Below, in pieces: positions 8,921 to 17,152 of a DNA stretch of 64,000 nucleotides. Origin of the DNA: Hymenobacter sp. YIM 151858-1 (GTDB lineage Bacteria; Bacteroidota; Bacteroidia; Cytophagales; Hymenobacteraceae). The notes under the pieces are model-generated. The model was not told where the DNA came from. It saw nothing but the letters and a program-made list of their open reading frames with translations, and ran no database searches. The stretch lies in the NCBI RefSeq assembly GCF_025979705.1, contig NZ_CP110136.1, forward strand, positions 3,844,001 to 3,908,000, in the 5' to 3' direction. Within the stretch, counting starts at the first letter, position 1. The number at the start of each line of letters is the position of its first letter. The position numbers and the translations under genes are program-made.

Positions 8921-9229
8921 GTGACCAAAGCAGAAGTAATTGCCGAGATTGCCGAGAAGACCGGCATTGAGAAAACCGACGTGTCTGCAACCGTTGAGGC
9001 TTTCTTCAAAGTGGTGAAGGATTCGATGGCCAACGGCAACAACATCTACGTGCGTGGCTTCGGTAGCTTCGTAAACAAGAAGCGGGCCCGGAAAGTGGCC
9101 CGTAACATTTCGAAAAATACTTCGATCATCATCGACGAGCACTTCATCCCGAGCTTCAAGCCCTCGAAGACCTTCATCAGCAAAATCAAAAACAGCAAGA
9201 AGGTAAAAGAGCAGCCGGTACAGGCCTAA
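8921..9229 (+). CDS. HU family DNA-binding protein
   Basis: A 102-residue nucleoid protein that bends and compacts DNA. It has the HU/IHF fold: TKAEVIAEIAEKTG at the start (helical dimer part) and the DNA-binding arm around GFGSFVNKKRARKVARN. The C-terminal part, about residues 80-102 with the FKPSKTF segment and a lysine-rich end, is typical of the Bacteroidota version. The frame is open for 50 more residues upstream, but that stretch contains the promoter and is not protein-like, so I chose the GTG at 8921. It diverges from mutY; the strong promoter suggests high expression. It would be a candidate partner for the abundant CCTAGGT sites, but that is speculation. Confidence 0.93.
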   Translation: MTKAEVIAEIAEKTGIEKTDVSATVEAFFKVVKDSMANGNNIYVRGFGSFVNKKRARKVARNISKNTSIIIDEHFIPSFKPSKTFISKIKNSKKVKEQPVQA

Positions 9230-9325
9230 GGCTTAAAACCGCTCGGTTCTTCGTAAACTTGCCGGCGCCGCCGAGCTGGTCTGCCCCGAAAGCAGCAGCC
9301 CGGCGGCCGCCTTTTTCTTCTGCTT

Positions 9326-10234
9326 ATGGCTAACGGCCGCTCTTCTTTTTCGCCCCAACTGCTCATTCTCATCCTGGCTGCCGCGGTGGTAGTTGGGTTG
9401 TTTTTGTTGCCCAAAGGTGTGGTGAAACCCAAGGAGGGCAAAGGCGAAGCCGCCCGCGACGCCGCTGCTACCAGCTCGCCCAACGGCGGTGGCCCCAACA
9501 CCAACGGCTCCAAAACCGAGGCTTCCTCGGGCCCGGTGCCAGCCAGCCAAGGCGTTACGGCTCAGCAGCCGCACACCATGGCATCGGCCGAGCAGCGCAA
9601 GGGCCTGAACACGCTCGTGGCTCGTTACCGGAGCGCGCAGGGTGCTGCCAAGCTCACCGTAGCCACCGACCTAGCCAAGCAGTACCAATCGGTACAGCGC
9701 TTCGATAGTGCCGGTTACTACTACGAGCAGGTAGCCCAGGCTAAGCCCGGCGAGCAAGCCTGGAAACGGGCCGCCGATCAGTACTTCGAAGCGTACAGCT
9801 TTGCGGCTACCGAAGAGCGCGCCAAAATGCTGGGTGGCAAAGCCCGCGAGCTGTACGAGAAGGTGCTGAAGCAGAACCCCCAAAACCTGGACGCCAAAAC
9901 GAACCTAGGGATGGCGCTGATGGCTAGCGAAAACCCCGTGCAAGGCATCATGATGCTGCGCGAGGTGCTGGCCGCCGACCCGAAGAATGAAAAGGCACTC
10001 TACAACCTGGGCATCCTGGCGCTGCAAAGCAACCAGCCCGACAAGGCCGTAGAGCGGTTCCAGGAGTTGGTGAAGGTAAACCCCAAGAATGTGAACGGAA
10101 TGTTCTACTTGGGCGTATCCTTGGCTCAATCCGGCAAGAAGGAAGATGCCCGGCAAACATTCCTGAAGGTGAAAAGCCTCAGCAATGACCCCGGCCTGCT
10201 AACCTCGGTGAACGAAGAACTTCAGAAATTGTAG
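9326..10234 (+). CDS. Membrane-anchored TPR protein
   Basis: A 302-residue protein with an N-terminal transmembrane segment (about residues 11-29, LLILILAAAVVVGLFLL), a Gly/Asn/Ser/Ala-rich low-complexity stretch (about 35-85), and at least three tetratricopeptide repeats in the C-terminal half, recognisable from AKTNLGMALMASENP, ALYNLGILALQSNQPDKA and GMFYLGVSLAQSGKKEDA. TPR arrays hold protein partners; here they would face the periplasm or the cytoplasm from the inner membrane. The gene lies between HU and rng, a placement common in Bacteroidota. The specific partner is unknown. Confidence 0.85.
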   Translation: MANGRSSFSPQLLILILAAAVVVGLFLLPKGVVKPKEGKGEAARDAAATSSPNGGGPNTNGSKTEASSGPVPASQGVTAQQPHTMASAEQRKGLNTLVARYRSAQGAAKLTVATDLAKQYQSVQRFDSAGYYYEQVAQAKPGEQAWKRAADQYFEAYSFAATEERAKMLGGKARELYEKVLKQNPQNLDAKTNLGMALMASENPVQGIMMLREVLAADPKNEKALYNLGILALQSNQPDKAVERFQELVKVNPKNVNGMFYLGVSLAQSGKKEDARQTFLKVKSLSNDPGLLTSVNEELQKL

Positions 10235-10282
10235 TGTAAACTACTTTCGAAATCAACCACTTAACCTTAAACCATAAATCTC

Positions 10283-10372
10283 ATGCCCTGCGGTAAAAAG
10301 AGAAAGCGTCACAAGATTGCCACCCACAAGCGGAAGAAGCGCCTGCGCAAGAACCGTCATAAGAAGAAGTAA
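10283..10372 (+). CDS. 29-residue AURKAIP1/COX24-domain protein
   Basis: A tiny, extremely basic protein beginning MPCGKKRKRHKIATHKRK and ending in HKKK, made almost wholly of Lys, Arg and His. It matches the short AURKAIP1/COX24-type proteins found in Bacteroidota; the domain is related to mitochondrial ribosomal protein mS38 and to small ribosome-associated proteins such as mycobacterial bS22. It is probably a ribosome-associated peptide. It sits 48 bases after the TPR gene and 217 bases before rng. It is below usual gene-calling length limits, so it can be missed. Confidence 0.85.
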   Translation: MPCGKKRKRHKIATHKRKKRLRKNRHKKK

Positions 10373-10589
10373 GCCCGCGGGGGTTTGCTGGGCGCCTGCG
10401 TGGCCGTAAGGTGGCGCCGCGCCCTATGTTTCACCCCGCCGACTCCCGGGCGTGGCTTTGTGGTTACGTTCTCCCCGTGGAACTAGATAAGGGGGAAGCT
10501 GGTGCTTGTGCGCTGGCTTCCCTTCTTGGCTTATGCACGGTGCAACGTTTTACAAGCCTTCCCGGACAGCCGGCTAACCCCGAACTCCA

Positions 10590-12197
10590 TTGAGTAACGA
10601 GTTAATCATTAATTCGACTCAGGAAGGCGAGCGGATTGCCCTGCTTCAGGACAAGCGGCTGATCGAGTATCACTTCGACCGCAACGACACCAACTACGCG
10701 GTGGGCGACATCTTTCTGGGCACCGTCAAGAAAGTAATGCCCGGCCTGAACGCCGCGTTTATTGATATCGGGTACCAGAAGGACGCCTTTCTGCATTACG
10801 GCGACCTAGGCGAGCAATTCCAGACCCTGGCCAAGTGGACGCGCCTGGTGCACTCCGGCAAAGCACCGGTAGCGCACCTCAAGGGCTTCCCGCGCGATGC
10901 TGCCCTCGAGAAAGTCGGCAAGATGGCCGACATCGTCAAGAAGGGCCAGCAAATGCTGGTTCAGATTGTGAAGGAGCCGATTTCGACGAAGGGTCCGCGC
11001 CTTTCTTCCGACTTATCCATGGCCGGGCGCTACCTCGTGCTCATGCCCTTCTCCGACACCATTTCGGTATCGAAGAAGATCGTGAGCCGGGCCGAGCGCG
11101 AACGGCTTAAGCGCCTGATTGCTTCCATTAAGCCCGATGGCTTCGGCGTGATTATCCGCACCGTTGCCGAAGGCCGCGACGTGGCTGAGCTCGACCGCGA
11201 CATGACCAACATGGTGGCCATGTGGGAGCAGCTCTACCAAAACCTGCGCAACGCCAAGCCCAACGATAAGGTGCTCGGCGAGCTGGGCCGTACGTCGTCG
11301 ATGCTGCGCGACATGCTCAGTGACTCGTTCGACGCTATCCACGTCGATTCGCAGGAGCTGTTTGACGAGCTGCGCAGCTACTTGCAGCAGATTGCCCCCG
11401 ACAAGGTGGATTTGCTGAAGCTTTACTCAGGCAAAACGAAGATTTTTGAGCAATTCGACATCGAAAAGCAGCTCAAAACTCTCTTCGGCAAAACCGTTAC
11501 GGTGCCCGGCGGTGGTTACTTGGTTATCGAGCACACCGAGGCGTTGCACGTTATCGACGTAAACTCGGGCAACAAGAGCAACCAGCAAAGCGACCAGGAA
11601 GCCACCGCGCTGATGGTGAACCTGGCTGCCGCCAAGGAAGTGGCCCGCCAGCTGCGCCTGCGCGATATGGGCGGCATCGTGGTAGTCGACTTTATCGACA
11701 TGCGCTCGGGCGAGAGCCGCAAAAAGGTGGAGGACACGGTGCAGCAGATTATGGCGCGCGACCGAGCCAAATTCACCATTCTGCCCATCACCAAGTTTGG
11801 TCTGCTGCAGATTACGCGGCAACGCGTGCGCCCTGAGCAGAACATCATTACCACCGAGGTGTGCCCCACCTGCGGCGGCACCGGTAAAATTACCGCCTCC
11901 ATTCTGGTTACCGACGAAATCGACCTCAGCATCGACGAGCTGCTAGTGAACCAGAACCACGCGGGCCTCACCTTGTACGTGCACCCCTTCTTGCACGCTT
12001 ATTACACCAAAGGGTTGGTAAGCAAGCAGATGAAGTGGTATCTGAAGTACTACAAATGGGTGAAGGTGGTGAAGGACACGAGCCTGGGCCTGACGGACTA
12101 CCGCATTCAGGACGAGCGCGGCGAGGACATTGAGCTGCACAGCCGCGCCGCCGAGCTGAACAGCCTGCAAGACCGCGACGACGAAACGGATGATTAA
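10590..12197 (+). CDS. rng: Ribonuclease E/G family protein
   Basis: A 535-residue endoribonuclease for rRNA 5'-end maturation and mRNA turnover. The N-terminus SNELIINSTQEGERIALLQD is typical of Bacteroidota RNase G; an S1-like domain covers about residues 40-130, and the DNase I-like catalytic part contains HVIDVNSG with the metal-binding Asp and VVVDFIDM. The zinc-link motif CPTCGGTGK (about 428-436) is present. There is no long C-terminal scaffold as in E. coli RNase E. The start is TTG at 10590. The 217-base leader may hold regulatory structure, including a weak GGGGAAGC/GCTTCCC pair near 10491-10530. A strong terminator follows. Confidence 0.95.
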   Translation: MSNELIINSTQEGERIALLQDKRLIEYHFDRNDTNYAVGDIFLGTVKKVMPGLNAAFIDIGYQKDAFLHYGDLGEQFQTLAKWTRLVHSGKAPVAHLKGFPRDAALEKVGKMADIVKKGQQMLVQIVKEPISTKGPRLSSDLSMAGRYLVLMPFSDTISVSKKIVSRAERERLKRLIASIKPDGFGVIIRTVAEGRDVAELDRDMTNMVAMWEQLYQNLRNAKPNDKVLGELGRTSSMLRDMLSDSFDAIHVDSQELFDELRSYLQQIAPDKVDLLKLYSGKTKIFEQFDIEKQLKTLFGKTVTVPGGGYLVIEHTEALHVIDVNSGNKSNQQSDQEATALMVNLAAAKEVARQLRLRDMGGIVVVDFIDMRSGESRKKVEDTVQQIMARDRAKFTILPITKFGLLQITRQRVRPEQNIITTEVCPTCGGTGKITASILVTDEIDLSIDELLVNQNHAGLTLYVHPFLHAYYTKGLVSKQMKWYLKYYKWVKVVKDTSLGLTDYRIQDERGEDIELHSRAAELNSLQDRDDETDD

Positions 12198-12220
12198 CGC
12201 CTAGGTTCTTGCTCTAGGCG

Positions 12221-12276
12221 TAAAACACCAACGCCCGCCGTTCTTGAGTGCAGAACGGCGGGCGTTGGTGTTTTCT
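12221..12276. terminator. Bidirectional terminator between rng and barrel gene
   Basis: A 21-bp perfect stem (12224-12244 with 12252-12272) with a 7-base loop, an A run before and a T run after. It serves two convergent genes. A smaller CTAG-centred hairpin, starting with the CCTAGG copy at 12200, precedes it. Confidence 0.93.
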
Positions 12277-12290
12277 CTGGTAGCTACCGA

Positions 12291-12980
12291 TTAGAACTTG
12301 AGACCCAGGTCGAGGGCTACTTCGTTGTTCTTGAACGTGATGTCCTTGAGCTTGCGGGTATTGTCGAAGTAACGCTCGATGTTGAACAAGCCGCGGTGGT
12401 ACGACACGCCAGCGAATACCTTGGTGCTTTGGCCCACCTGGTACTCAACCCCTAGGCCACCTAGCAAAGCCGCATCGGGCACAATAAAGTGGCTGGAGGC
12501 CTTGGTCTCGTTGCCGGTAGAGGGGTCGGTGTAGAATTTGTTGCCGTTGATGCGCGAAGCTACGCGAGCGTTGGCCGTGCCGCCCACCTGAAAGTAAAGC
12601 TTGGTATCGGTAGCAATTTCGTTGGTGAACAGCTTCAACGTAACCGGAATTTCGAGGTACTGCAAACCGATCTTTTGCTTCTGCGTCGAGAGGCCGTTAT
12701 CGGTAGGCGAGTTTTCGGTGAGGTAGCGTACGTTGCCGCCCTTAAACGTCAGGTTCAGACCGGTGCTGAAGGCGTAGTTCTCGCCAAAGAAGTAATCAAT
12801 TACTACTCCGCCACCGATACCGGCACGGCTGCCGTCGCTCTGGAAGTTGCGCTCCGTAGGCGAGCTAACGCGCAGGCTGGTAACCGAAGGCGATACTTTC
12901 AGGCCGATTTCAACCTGGGCCGAGGCTTTGGTAGCTACGCCGCCCACAAGCAGGGCCAGCGCCAACATCGTTTTTTTCAT
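12291..12980 (-). CDS. PorT-like outer-membrane beta-barrel protein
   Basis: A 229-residue protein with a signal peptide (MKKTMLALALLVGGVATKASA, cleavage before QVEIG) and an eight-strand-type barrel with alternating hydrophobic residues, of the porin/PorT-like group common in Bacteroidota. Typical phrases are AGIGGGVVIDYFFGENYAFSTGL, YLEIPVTLKLF and the C-terminal EVALDLGLKF ending in Phe as BAM substrates do. It is distantly related to the five barrels at 51-55 kb. A pair of adjacent Leu-Gly codons (CTA GGT, CTA GGG) lies at 12451-12463. Its ligand is unknown. Confidence 0.85.
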   Translation of the reverse strand: MKKTMLALALLVGGVATKASAQVEIGLKVSPSVTSLRVSSPTERNFQSDGSRAGIGGGVVIDYFFGENYAFSTGLNLTFKGGNVRYLTENSPTDNGLSTQKQKIGLQYLEIPVTLKLFTNEIATDTKLYFQVGGTANARVASRINGNKFYTDPSTGNETKASSHFIVPDAALLGGLGVEYQVGQSTKVFAGVSYHRGLFNIERYFDNTRKLKDITFKNNEVALDLGLKF

Positions 12981-13092
12981 AGGAGGAGATGCACGCTTAG
13001 CAGCCGTAGCGCGTTGCTACAGCCAACCGGGCGCGTTGGCCCGGCGTTTTGTCTAATTTCGCCCTAAATATAAAGTCCCCCTGCTACCCATC

Positions 13093-14115
13093 ATGCCCTT
13101 TCCGCGTTTGCGCCTTTGGCTGAGTGCCCCGGTGTTGGCCGCCACGCTGCTGTTTTCGGTTGGTTGTAACCGGGATGAAAAGTGCGAGATGTCGCCGGAA
13201 GTAGCCCGCGTGGCCGCCCCGGTGCAGCTCGACCGGCTGGAAAAGCAGTTCTTCCAGATCCGGACGCCGGCCGACGCCAAGCTGTTTATGGACCGCAACC
13301 CGGTTTTTGCGCGCCACTTTTTGCAGCGGGGGCAATACCCCTCGGATGCCATTCTGCAGCAGGCGTTGGTGCGGTTGGCCACCAACCCCGGGCTGCAAAA
13401 GCTAGGGCAACAAGCCGATACCACTTTCCGGGACACCGAGCGGTGGCAGGGCGACTTGCAGCGCATGTTCCAGCACGTGCGCTACTACTTCCCCGATTTT
13501 AAGGTGCCACAGGCCAAAACCTTTGTGAGCGGCCTAAGCCAGGACGTTTTCGCCAACGACAGCTTGTTGGTTATCAGCACCGATTTTTTTGTGGGGCCGA
13601 AGGCCGCGTATCGGCCCAACGTGCCCAACTACATCCTGCGCCGCTACCGCCCCGAGTACGTGCTGCCCACCACGGCCCTGGCTATTTCAACCAAGTACAA
13701 CAAGAAGGAGCTGACCAGCAACACCATGCTCGGCGAGATGATACAGGGCGGTAAGGCGCTCTATTTCGCCGAAAAAGTGCTGCCCTGCACCGATGATTCG
13801 TTGCTGGTTGGCTTTCCGGGCAAGGAGCTGCAAAATGTGCACTACAACGAGGCCAAAATCTGGGGGCACTTCCTGGAGAAGAACTTGCTCTACAACACCT
13901 CGCCCTTCCAGATTCAGAAGTACGTAGGCGAGCGGCCCAGCGTACCCGAAATCGACAAAAACTGCCCCGGCCGCATTGGCCTGTGGCTGGGCTGGCAAAT
14001 TGTGCGCAAGTACATGGCCGAGCACCCCAACGTAACCCTGGCGCAGCTAATGGCCATGAAGGATTCGCAGCGCATCCTCACGGAATCGCGCTACCGGCCC
14101 AAACCGAAAGGTTAA
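13093..14115 (+). CDS. gldB: Gliding-motility lipoprotein GldB
   Basis: A 340-residue lipoprotein (lipobox LLFSVGC near residues 19-25) of the GldB family, needed for gliding and linked to T9SS function. Matching regions are FPDFKVPQ, DVFANDSLLVISTDFFVGP, NYILRRY, MIQGGKALYF and CPGRIGLWLGWQIVRKYM near the end. Relatives have a DUF2268-like, metalloprotease-related fold, but no clear HExxH zinc motif was seen here. It diverges from the barrel gene at 12291-12980. The gldC gene that often follows gldB is absent; instead an inverted repeat and a glycosyltransferase follow. Confidence 0.88.
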   Translation: MPFPRLRLWLSAPVLAATLLFSVGCNRDEKCEMSPEVARVAAPVQLDRLEKQFFQIRTPADAKLFMDRNPVFARHFLQRGQYPSDAILQQALVRLATNPGLQKLGQQADTTFRDTERWQGDLQRMFQHVRYYFPDFKVPQAKTFVSGLSQDVFANDSLLVISTDFFVGPKAAYRPNVPNYILRRYRPEYVLPTTALAISTKYNKKELTSNTMLGEMIQGGKALYFAEKVLPCTDDSLLVGFPGKELQNVHYNEAKIWGHFLEKNLLYNTSPFQIQKYVGERPSVPEIDKNCPGRIGLWLGWQIVRKYMAEHPNVTLAQLMAMKDSQRILTESRYRPKPKG

Positions 14116-14120
14116 TTCTG

Positions 14121-14217
14121 AATGCTGAATTATGAATTCTGAATTGGGATGACGGTACCTGCACATAGCGCCTTCCAACGCGAATAATTCAGCATTCAGA
14201 ATTCATAATTCAGCATT
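14121..14217. repeat. AT-rich inverted repeat between gldB and glycosyltransferase
   Basis: A 24-base arm at 14121-14144 is exactly repeated in inverse at 14194-14217, separated by 49 bases. Each arm is itself semi-palindromic (GAATTATGAATTC core) and much richer in AT than the surroundings. It looks like a dispersed intergenic hairpin element; a similar AT-rich pair occurs at 57844-57940. Confidence 0.75.
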
Positions 14218-14225
14218 TTCGCCAA

Positions 14226-15425
14226 GTGCACATCGCCGTTTTCAGCCAGTACCACACCAACCCCGACTGCCCGGCCACCAGCCGGCATTACTCGTTGCTG
14301 GCGCACATTGCCCGGCACCACCGGGTTACGCTGATTACGACCAACACCTGGGAGCGGCAGCGTCTGACGCATAACTACCCGTGGCTTCCCGACGGCGTAG
14401 ACATGCTGGCCGCCGACATACCGTACCACAACCGCATGGGCGTGGCGGCGCGGGGTTGGGCCTTTGTGCAGTACATGGCCTATGCGTGGCGCCAAGGCCA
14501 ACGCATACCTAAGCCCGATGTGATTTGGGGTATCTCCACGCCGTTGTCGGCTGCCTGGGTGGCGGGCAAAGTGGCCCAGCAGCGGCGCGTGCCGTGGGTG
14601 TTTGAGGTGCAGGATTTGTGGCCCACCTTTCCCATTGAAATGGGCGCGGTACGCAACCCACTTGCTCAGCGTCAGCTATATGCCGCTGAGCGGCGCCTCT
14701 ACGAGCAGGCCCGCCACATCGTCACTCTCTCGCCGGGCATGACGCAGTACGTGCGCCACCTAGGGATAGGAGAGGAGAAGCTGAGCACCATCCTCAACGG
14801 CACCGACCTCGACCAGGCCAGCCAAGCTACGCCCGAAGCCGTTGCAACCCTGCGCCGGCAGCACAACTTAGCAGGCCGCCCGGTGGTGCTGTACGCCGGC
14901 ACCTTCGGTCGCGCCAACGACATACCCACGCTGGTGCAAGCTGCCGAAGCGCTGCACCGGCTGCAACCCGAGGTGGTGTGGTTGTTTATGGGCCACGGCT
15001 ATTATGAGCCGCTTATCCGGGAGGCGGCTTCGCGTTGCGCAGCCATCCGGCTGGTGTCACCGCAACCCAGGCACCAGGTATTTGCGTGGCTGGCGGTTGC
15101 CGATGTATCGGTGGTTTCCTTCATCAACCTGCCGGTGCTCGATACCAACTCGCCCGCCAAGTTCTACGATAGCCTTGCCGTGGGCACACCGGTGGTTGTT
15201 ACGAACCCAGGCTGGACGAAGCAGTTTGTGGAACAACACGGCTGCGGCTGGTATGTGCCAGCCGAGCAACCCAGGGCTTTGGCCGACAACTTACACCGGG
15301 CCCTAGGTGACAGGGCTGAACTGAGCGCGGCCGGGCAACGGGGGCAGCAAGTAGCGCAGCAGTTGTTCGACCGCCAGCGGCTGGCCGCCGAAGTACAGCT
15401 GATATTGGAGCGGGCGGCCGGCTAA
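14226..15425 (+). CDS. Glycosyltransferase family 4
   Basis: A 399-residue GT-B fold glycosyltransferase of the WbuB-like GT4 group, probably adding a sugar to a surface polysaccharide or lipid carrier. N-terminal Rossmann part: MHIAVFSQYHTNPDCPATSRHY; middle: FEVQDLWPTFPIEMG; C-terminal donor-binding part: VLYAGTFGRAND, MGHGYYEP, NLPVLDTNSPAKFYDSLAVGTPVV with the family E/D-type donor loop. The start is GTG at 14226, immediately after the inverted repeat. Its TAA overlaps the TAG of the convergent nth gene. It stands alone rather than in a polysaccharide cluster. Confidence 0.9.
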   Translation: MHIAVFSQYHTNPDCPATSRHYSLLAHIARHHRVTLITTNTWERQRLTHNYPWLPDGVDMLAADIPYHNRMGVAARGWAFVQYMAYAWRQGQRIPKPDVIWGISTPLSAAWVAGKVAQQRRVPWVFEVQDLWPTFPIEMGAVRNPLAQRQLYAAERRLYEQARHIVTLSPGMTQYVRHLGIGEEKLSTILNGTDLDQASQATPEAVATLRRQHNLAGRPVVLYAGTFGRANDIPTLVQAAEALHRLQPEVVWLFMGHGYYEPLIREAASRCAAIRLVSPQPRHQVFAWLAVADVSVVSFINLPVLDTNSPAKFYDSLAVGTPVVVTNPGWTKQFVEQHGCGWYVPAEQPRALADNLHRALGDRAELSAAGQRGQQVAQQLFDRQRLAAEVQLILERAAG

Positions 15426-16096
15426 ACCGGCGCCACAATGGGCTCCAGCGTGGGCTGCACCTTGTCGTTGTAGTACTTGCAGAAATCGGTAAGCGGGCAC
15501 TGCAGGCACTTGGGGTTGCGCGCCACGCAGATGTAGCGGCCGTGCAGAATCAGCCAGTGGTGAGCTTTCGGAATAAGCTCCTCGGGCGTGTGCTTCACCA
15601 AGCCTTTCTCTACAGCTAAGGGCGTAGTAGCTGTGCGCGGTACCAAACCTAGGCGGTGTGCCACCCGAAACACGTGCGTATCGACGGCCATGGCCGGCTG
15701 GTTGTATATAACCGACACGATTACGTTGGCCGTTTTGCGCCCAACGCCCGGCAGCTGCTGCAGGTCTTCAAGTCGGTCGGGTACTTCGCCGCCAAACTTC
15801 TCTACCAGCATCTTGCCCAGGCCGGCCAGGTGCTTGGCTTTGTTGTTGGGGTACGAAACGCTGCGGATAAACGGAAACACCTCCTCGGCCGAGGCGGCCG
15901 CCAGGTGCTGCGGCGTGGGGAATTGCTCGAACAGCGGGGGCGTAACCAGGTTCACGCGCTTGTCGGTGCACTGCGCACTGAGTACCACTGCCACCAGCAA
16001 CTCGTAGGGGTTGCGGTAGTGCAGCTCGGTTTCGGGCTCCGGAAAGTGGTTGGTGAAATAGGCCAGAAAGCGGCGAAACCGCTCGGCCCGGGGCAT
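15422..16096 (-). CDS. nth: Endonuclease III
   Basis: A 224-residue base-excision repair glycosylase/AP lyase for oxidised pyrimidines. It has the helix-hairpin-helix LQQLPGVGRKTANVI with the catalytic Lys, VDTHVFRVAHRLGL with the catalytic Asp, and the 4Fe-4S cluster CVARNPKCLQCPLTDFC at the C-terminus. The frame is open 34 residues further upstream, but the ATG at 16096 (MPRAERFRRFLAYF) fits the family. It is the third gene of a minus-strand group sigma factor, 76-residue protein, nth. The last bases overlap the stop of the convergent glycosyltransferase. Confidence 0.96.
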   Translation of the reverse strand: MPRAERFRRFLAYFTNHFPEPETELHYRNPYELLVAVVLSAQCTDKRVNLVTPPLFEQFPTPQHLAAASAEEVFPFIRSVSYPNNKAKHLAGLGKMLVEKFGGEVPDRLEDLQQLPGVGRKTANVIVSVIYNQPAMAVDTHVFRVAHRLGLVPRTATTPLAVEKGLVKHTPEELIPKAHHWLILHGRYICVARNPKCLQCPLTDFCKYYNDKVQPTLEPIVAPV

Positions 16097-16118
16097 AGAA
16101 GCTCTGGGCACAGGCGGT

Positions 16119-16349
16119 TTAGCTCGAGCGCATGAAGGTGCGCGAATACTGCAAAATGTTCTCGACGGCGCGGTCCGACGGCCCGTCTTGCAGGGCATCG
16201 AGGTAACGCTGGGCCTGGAGCAAATCGGCGCAACGAGCGGCCAGGTCGGCGTCGTGCAGCAGGGCTTGCTCTATACTTTGGGTCTCCTTAACCGGCAACT
16301 CGTTGTACACATACCGGAGCAGGGTCTCGTGGGTAAAGGTTTTGATCAT
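16119..16349 (-). CDS. Small putative anti-sigma protein
   Basis: A 76-residue acidic, helical protein (MIKTFTHETLLRYVYNELP at the start) with no membrane segment and only one Cys, so it is not a zinc-containing anti-sigma factor. The first part resembles the N-terminal helices of sigma-binding domains in that it follows the pattern L.RY...ELP....IE..L..D..L. It overlaps the end of the upstream ECF sigma gene by 62 bases and is therefore translationally coupled to it, which suggests it modulates that sigma factor. This role is an inference from position and size. Confidence 0.6.
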   Translation of the reverse strand: MIKTFTHETLLRYVYNELPVKETQSIEQALLHDADLAARCADLLQAQRYLDALQDGPSDRAVENILQYSRTFMRSS

Positions 16350-16923
16350 AGAAGACGGGTTGCGCGGCCATTTTCTTCCGCAAGTTGATGAGCGCGTAGC
16401 GCATACGGCCCAGCGCCGTATTGATGCTCACCCCCGTTGCATCGGCAATTTCCTGGAAGCTCATGTCGCCGTAGTGGCGCATGATGAGCACTTCCTTCTG
16501 CGCGGCCGGCAGCTCTTGTATTAACTCCCGAAGATGGCTATAGGTTTCCTCACGGGTCATGGAGGCGTCTACACCTTCTTCGGCCAACGACAACGAGTTG
16601 AACGCGTGGCCGGTGGCATCGAGGTTAAGCTGCGGGTTGCGCTTCTGGCGGCGGAAAAAGTCGATGGCCAGGTTGTGGGCAATGCGGCAGATCCACGACG
16701 AAAATTTCCCCTCCTCATTGTACCGGCCGCTCTTCATCGTGTGCACCGCTTTGATGAACGCGTCCTGCATCAGGTCTTCGGCAATCACGGGGTCTTTCAC
16801 GATCAGCATGATCGTGGTGAAGACACGGCGCTTGTGCCTGTCCAAGAGCAGGGCGAAGGCTTCTTCCTTGCCGGCAATGTAGAGCGAAATCAACGCGGAA
16901 TCGCTCGGCTGCATAGTTTCCAT
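16288..16923 (-). CDS. ECF RNA polymerase sigma factor
   Basis: A 211-residue extracytoplasmic-function sigma factor. Region 2 spans about residues 12-90 (AEDLMQDAFIKAVHTMKSG, then SSWICRIAHNLAIDFFRRQKR) and region 4 about 120-175 (LIQELPAAQKEVLIMRHYG, SFQEIADATGVSINTALGR). I placed the start at the ATG 16923 because a complete promoter lies at 17020-17049; the longer open frame to 17049 would run through it. The following small gene overlaps by 62 bases and may encode its regulator; nth follows. It is of the RpoE/SigW type, not the FecI type. Confidence 0.92.
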   Translation of the reverse strand: METMQPSDSALISLYIAGKEEAFALLLDRHKRRVFTTIMLIVKDPVIAEDLMQDAFIKAVHTMKSGRYNEEGKFSSWICRIAHNLAIDFFRRQKRNPQLNLDATGHAFNSLSLAEEGVDASMTREETYSHLRELIQELPAAQKEVLIMRHYGDMSFQEIADATGVSINTALGRMRYALINLRKKMAAQPVFYDQNLYPRDPAPVCVQRVAG

Positions 16924-17019
16924 AAAGGCTACGGTTAGGGGAACGTAGAGCTTTAGGCCATATTGTGCAGGTTGCCGTGAAAAGTTAGATGAAGAGCCCG
17001 TGAAGAAAGCGTGTTGATC

Positions 17020-17049
17020 AAATGTAGAGTTCTGGGGGCTCCGAAACAA
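17020..17049 (-). promoter_or_regulatory. Promoter of the ECF sigma-nth operon
   Basis: On the minus strand TTG (17047-17049), a 19-base spacer and TACATTTG (17020-17027) match the Bacteroidota -33/-7 consensus and spacing. The leader to the ATG at 16923 is about 90 bases. Confidence 0.7.
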
Positions 17050-17101
17050 CGCGTATTGTGGCCGGCACCGAAATTATTTTTTGGTTCCGAAGCTCAACAA
17101 T

Positions 17102-17133
17102 AAAAAAAGCCCGCTGGAGCAGCAGGCTTTCCA
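17102..17133 (-). terminator. Terminator after the DUF6799 gene
   Basis: A 10-bp stem with one mismatch, followed on the minus strand by a run of seven T, located just after the stop codon at 17153. Confidence 0.8.
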
Positions 17134-17152
17134 AGGCGCAAAAACCGTGCAG

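Noticed and set aside
10411-10593. Possible 60-residue gene just before rng
   Set aside because: It occupies the rng leader, overlaps its start, and shows no recognisable signal, motif or ribosome-binding context.
16097-16198. N-terminal extension of endonuclease III by 34 residues
   Set aside because: Basic, low-complexity and overlapping the upstream gene; the ATG at 16096 matches the family start.
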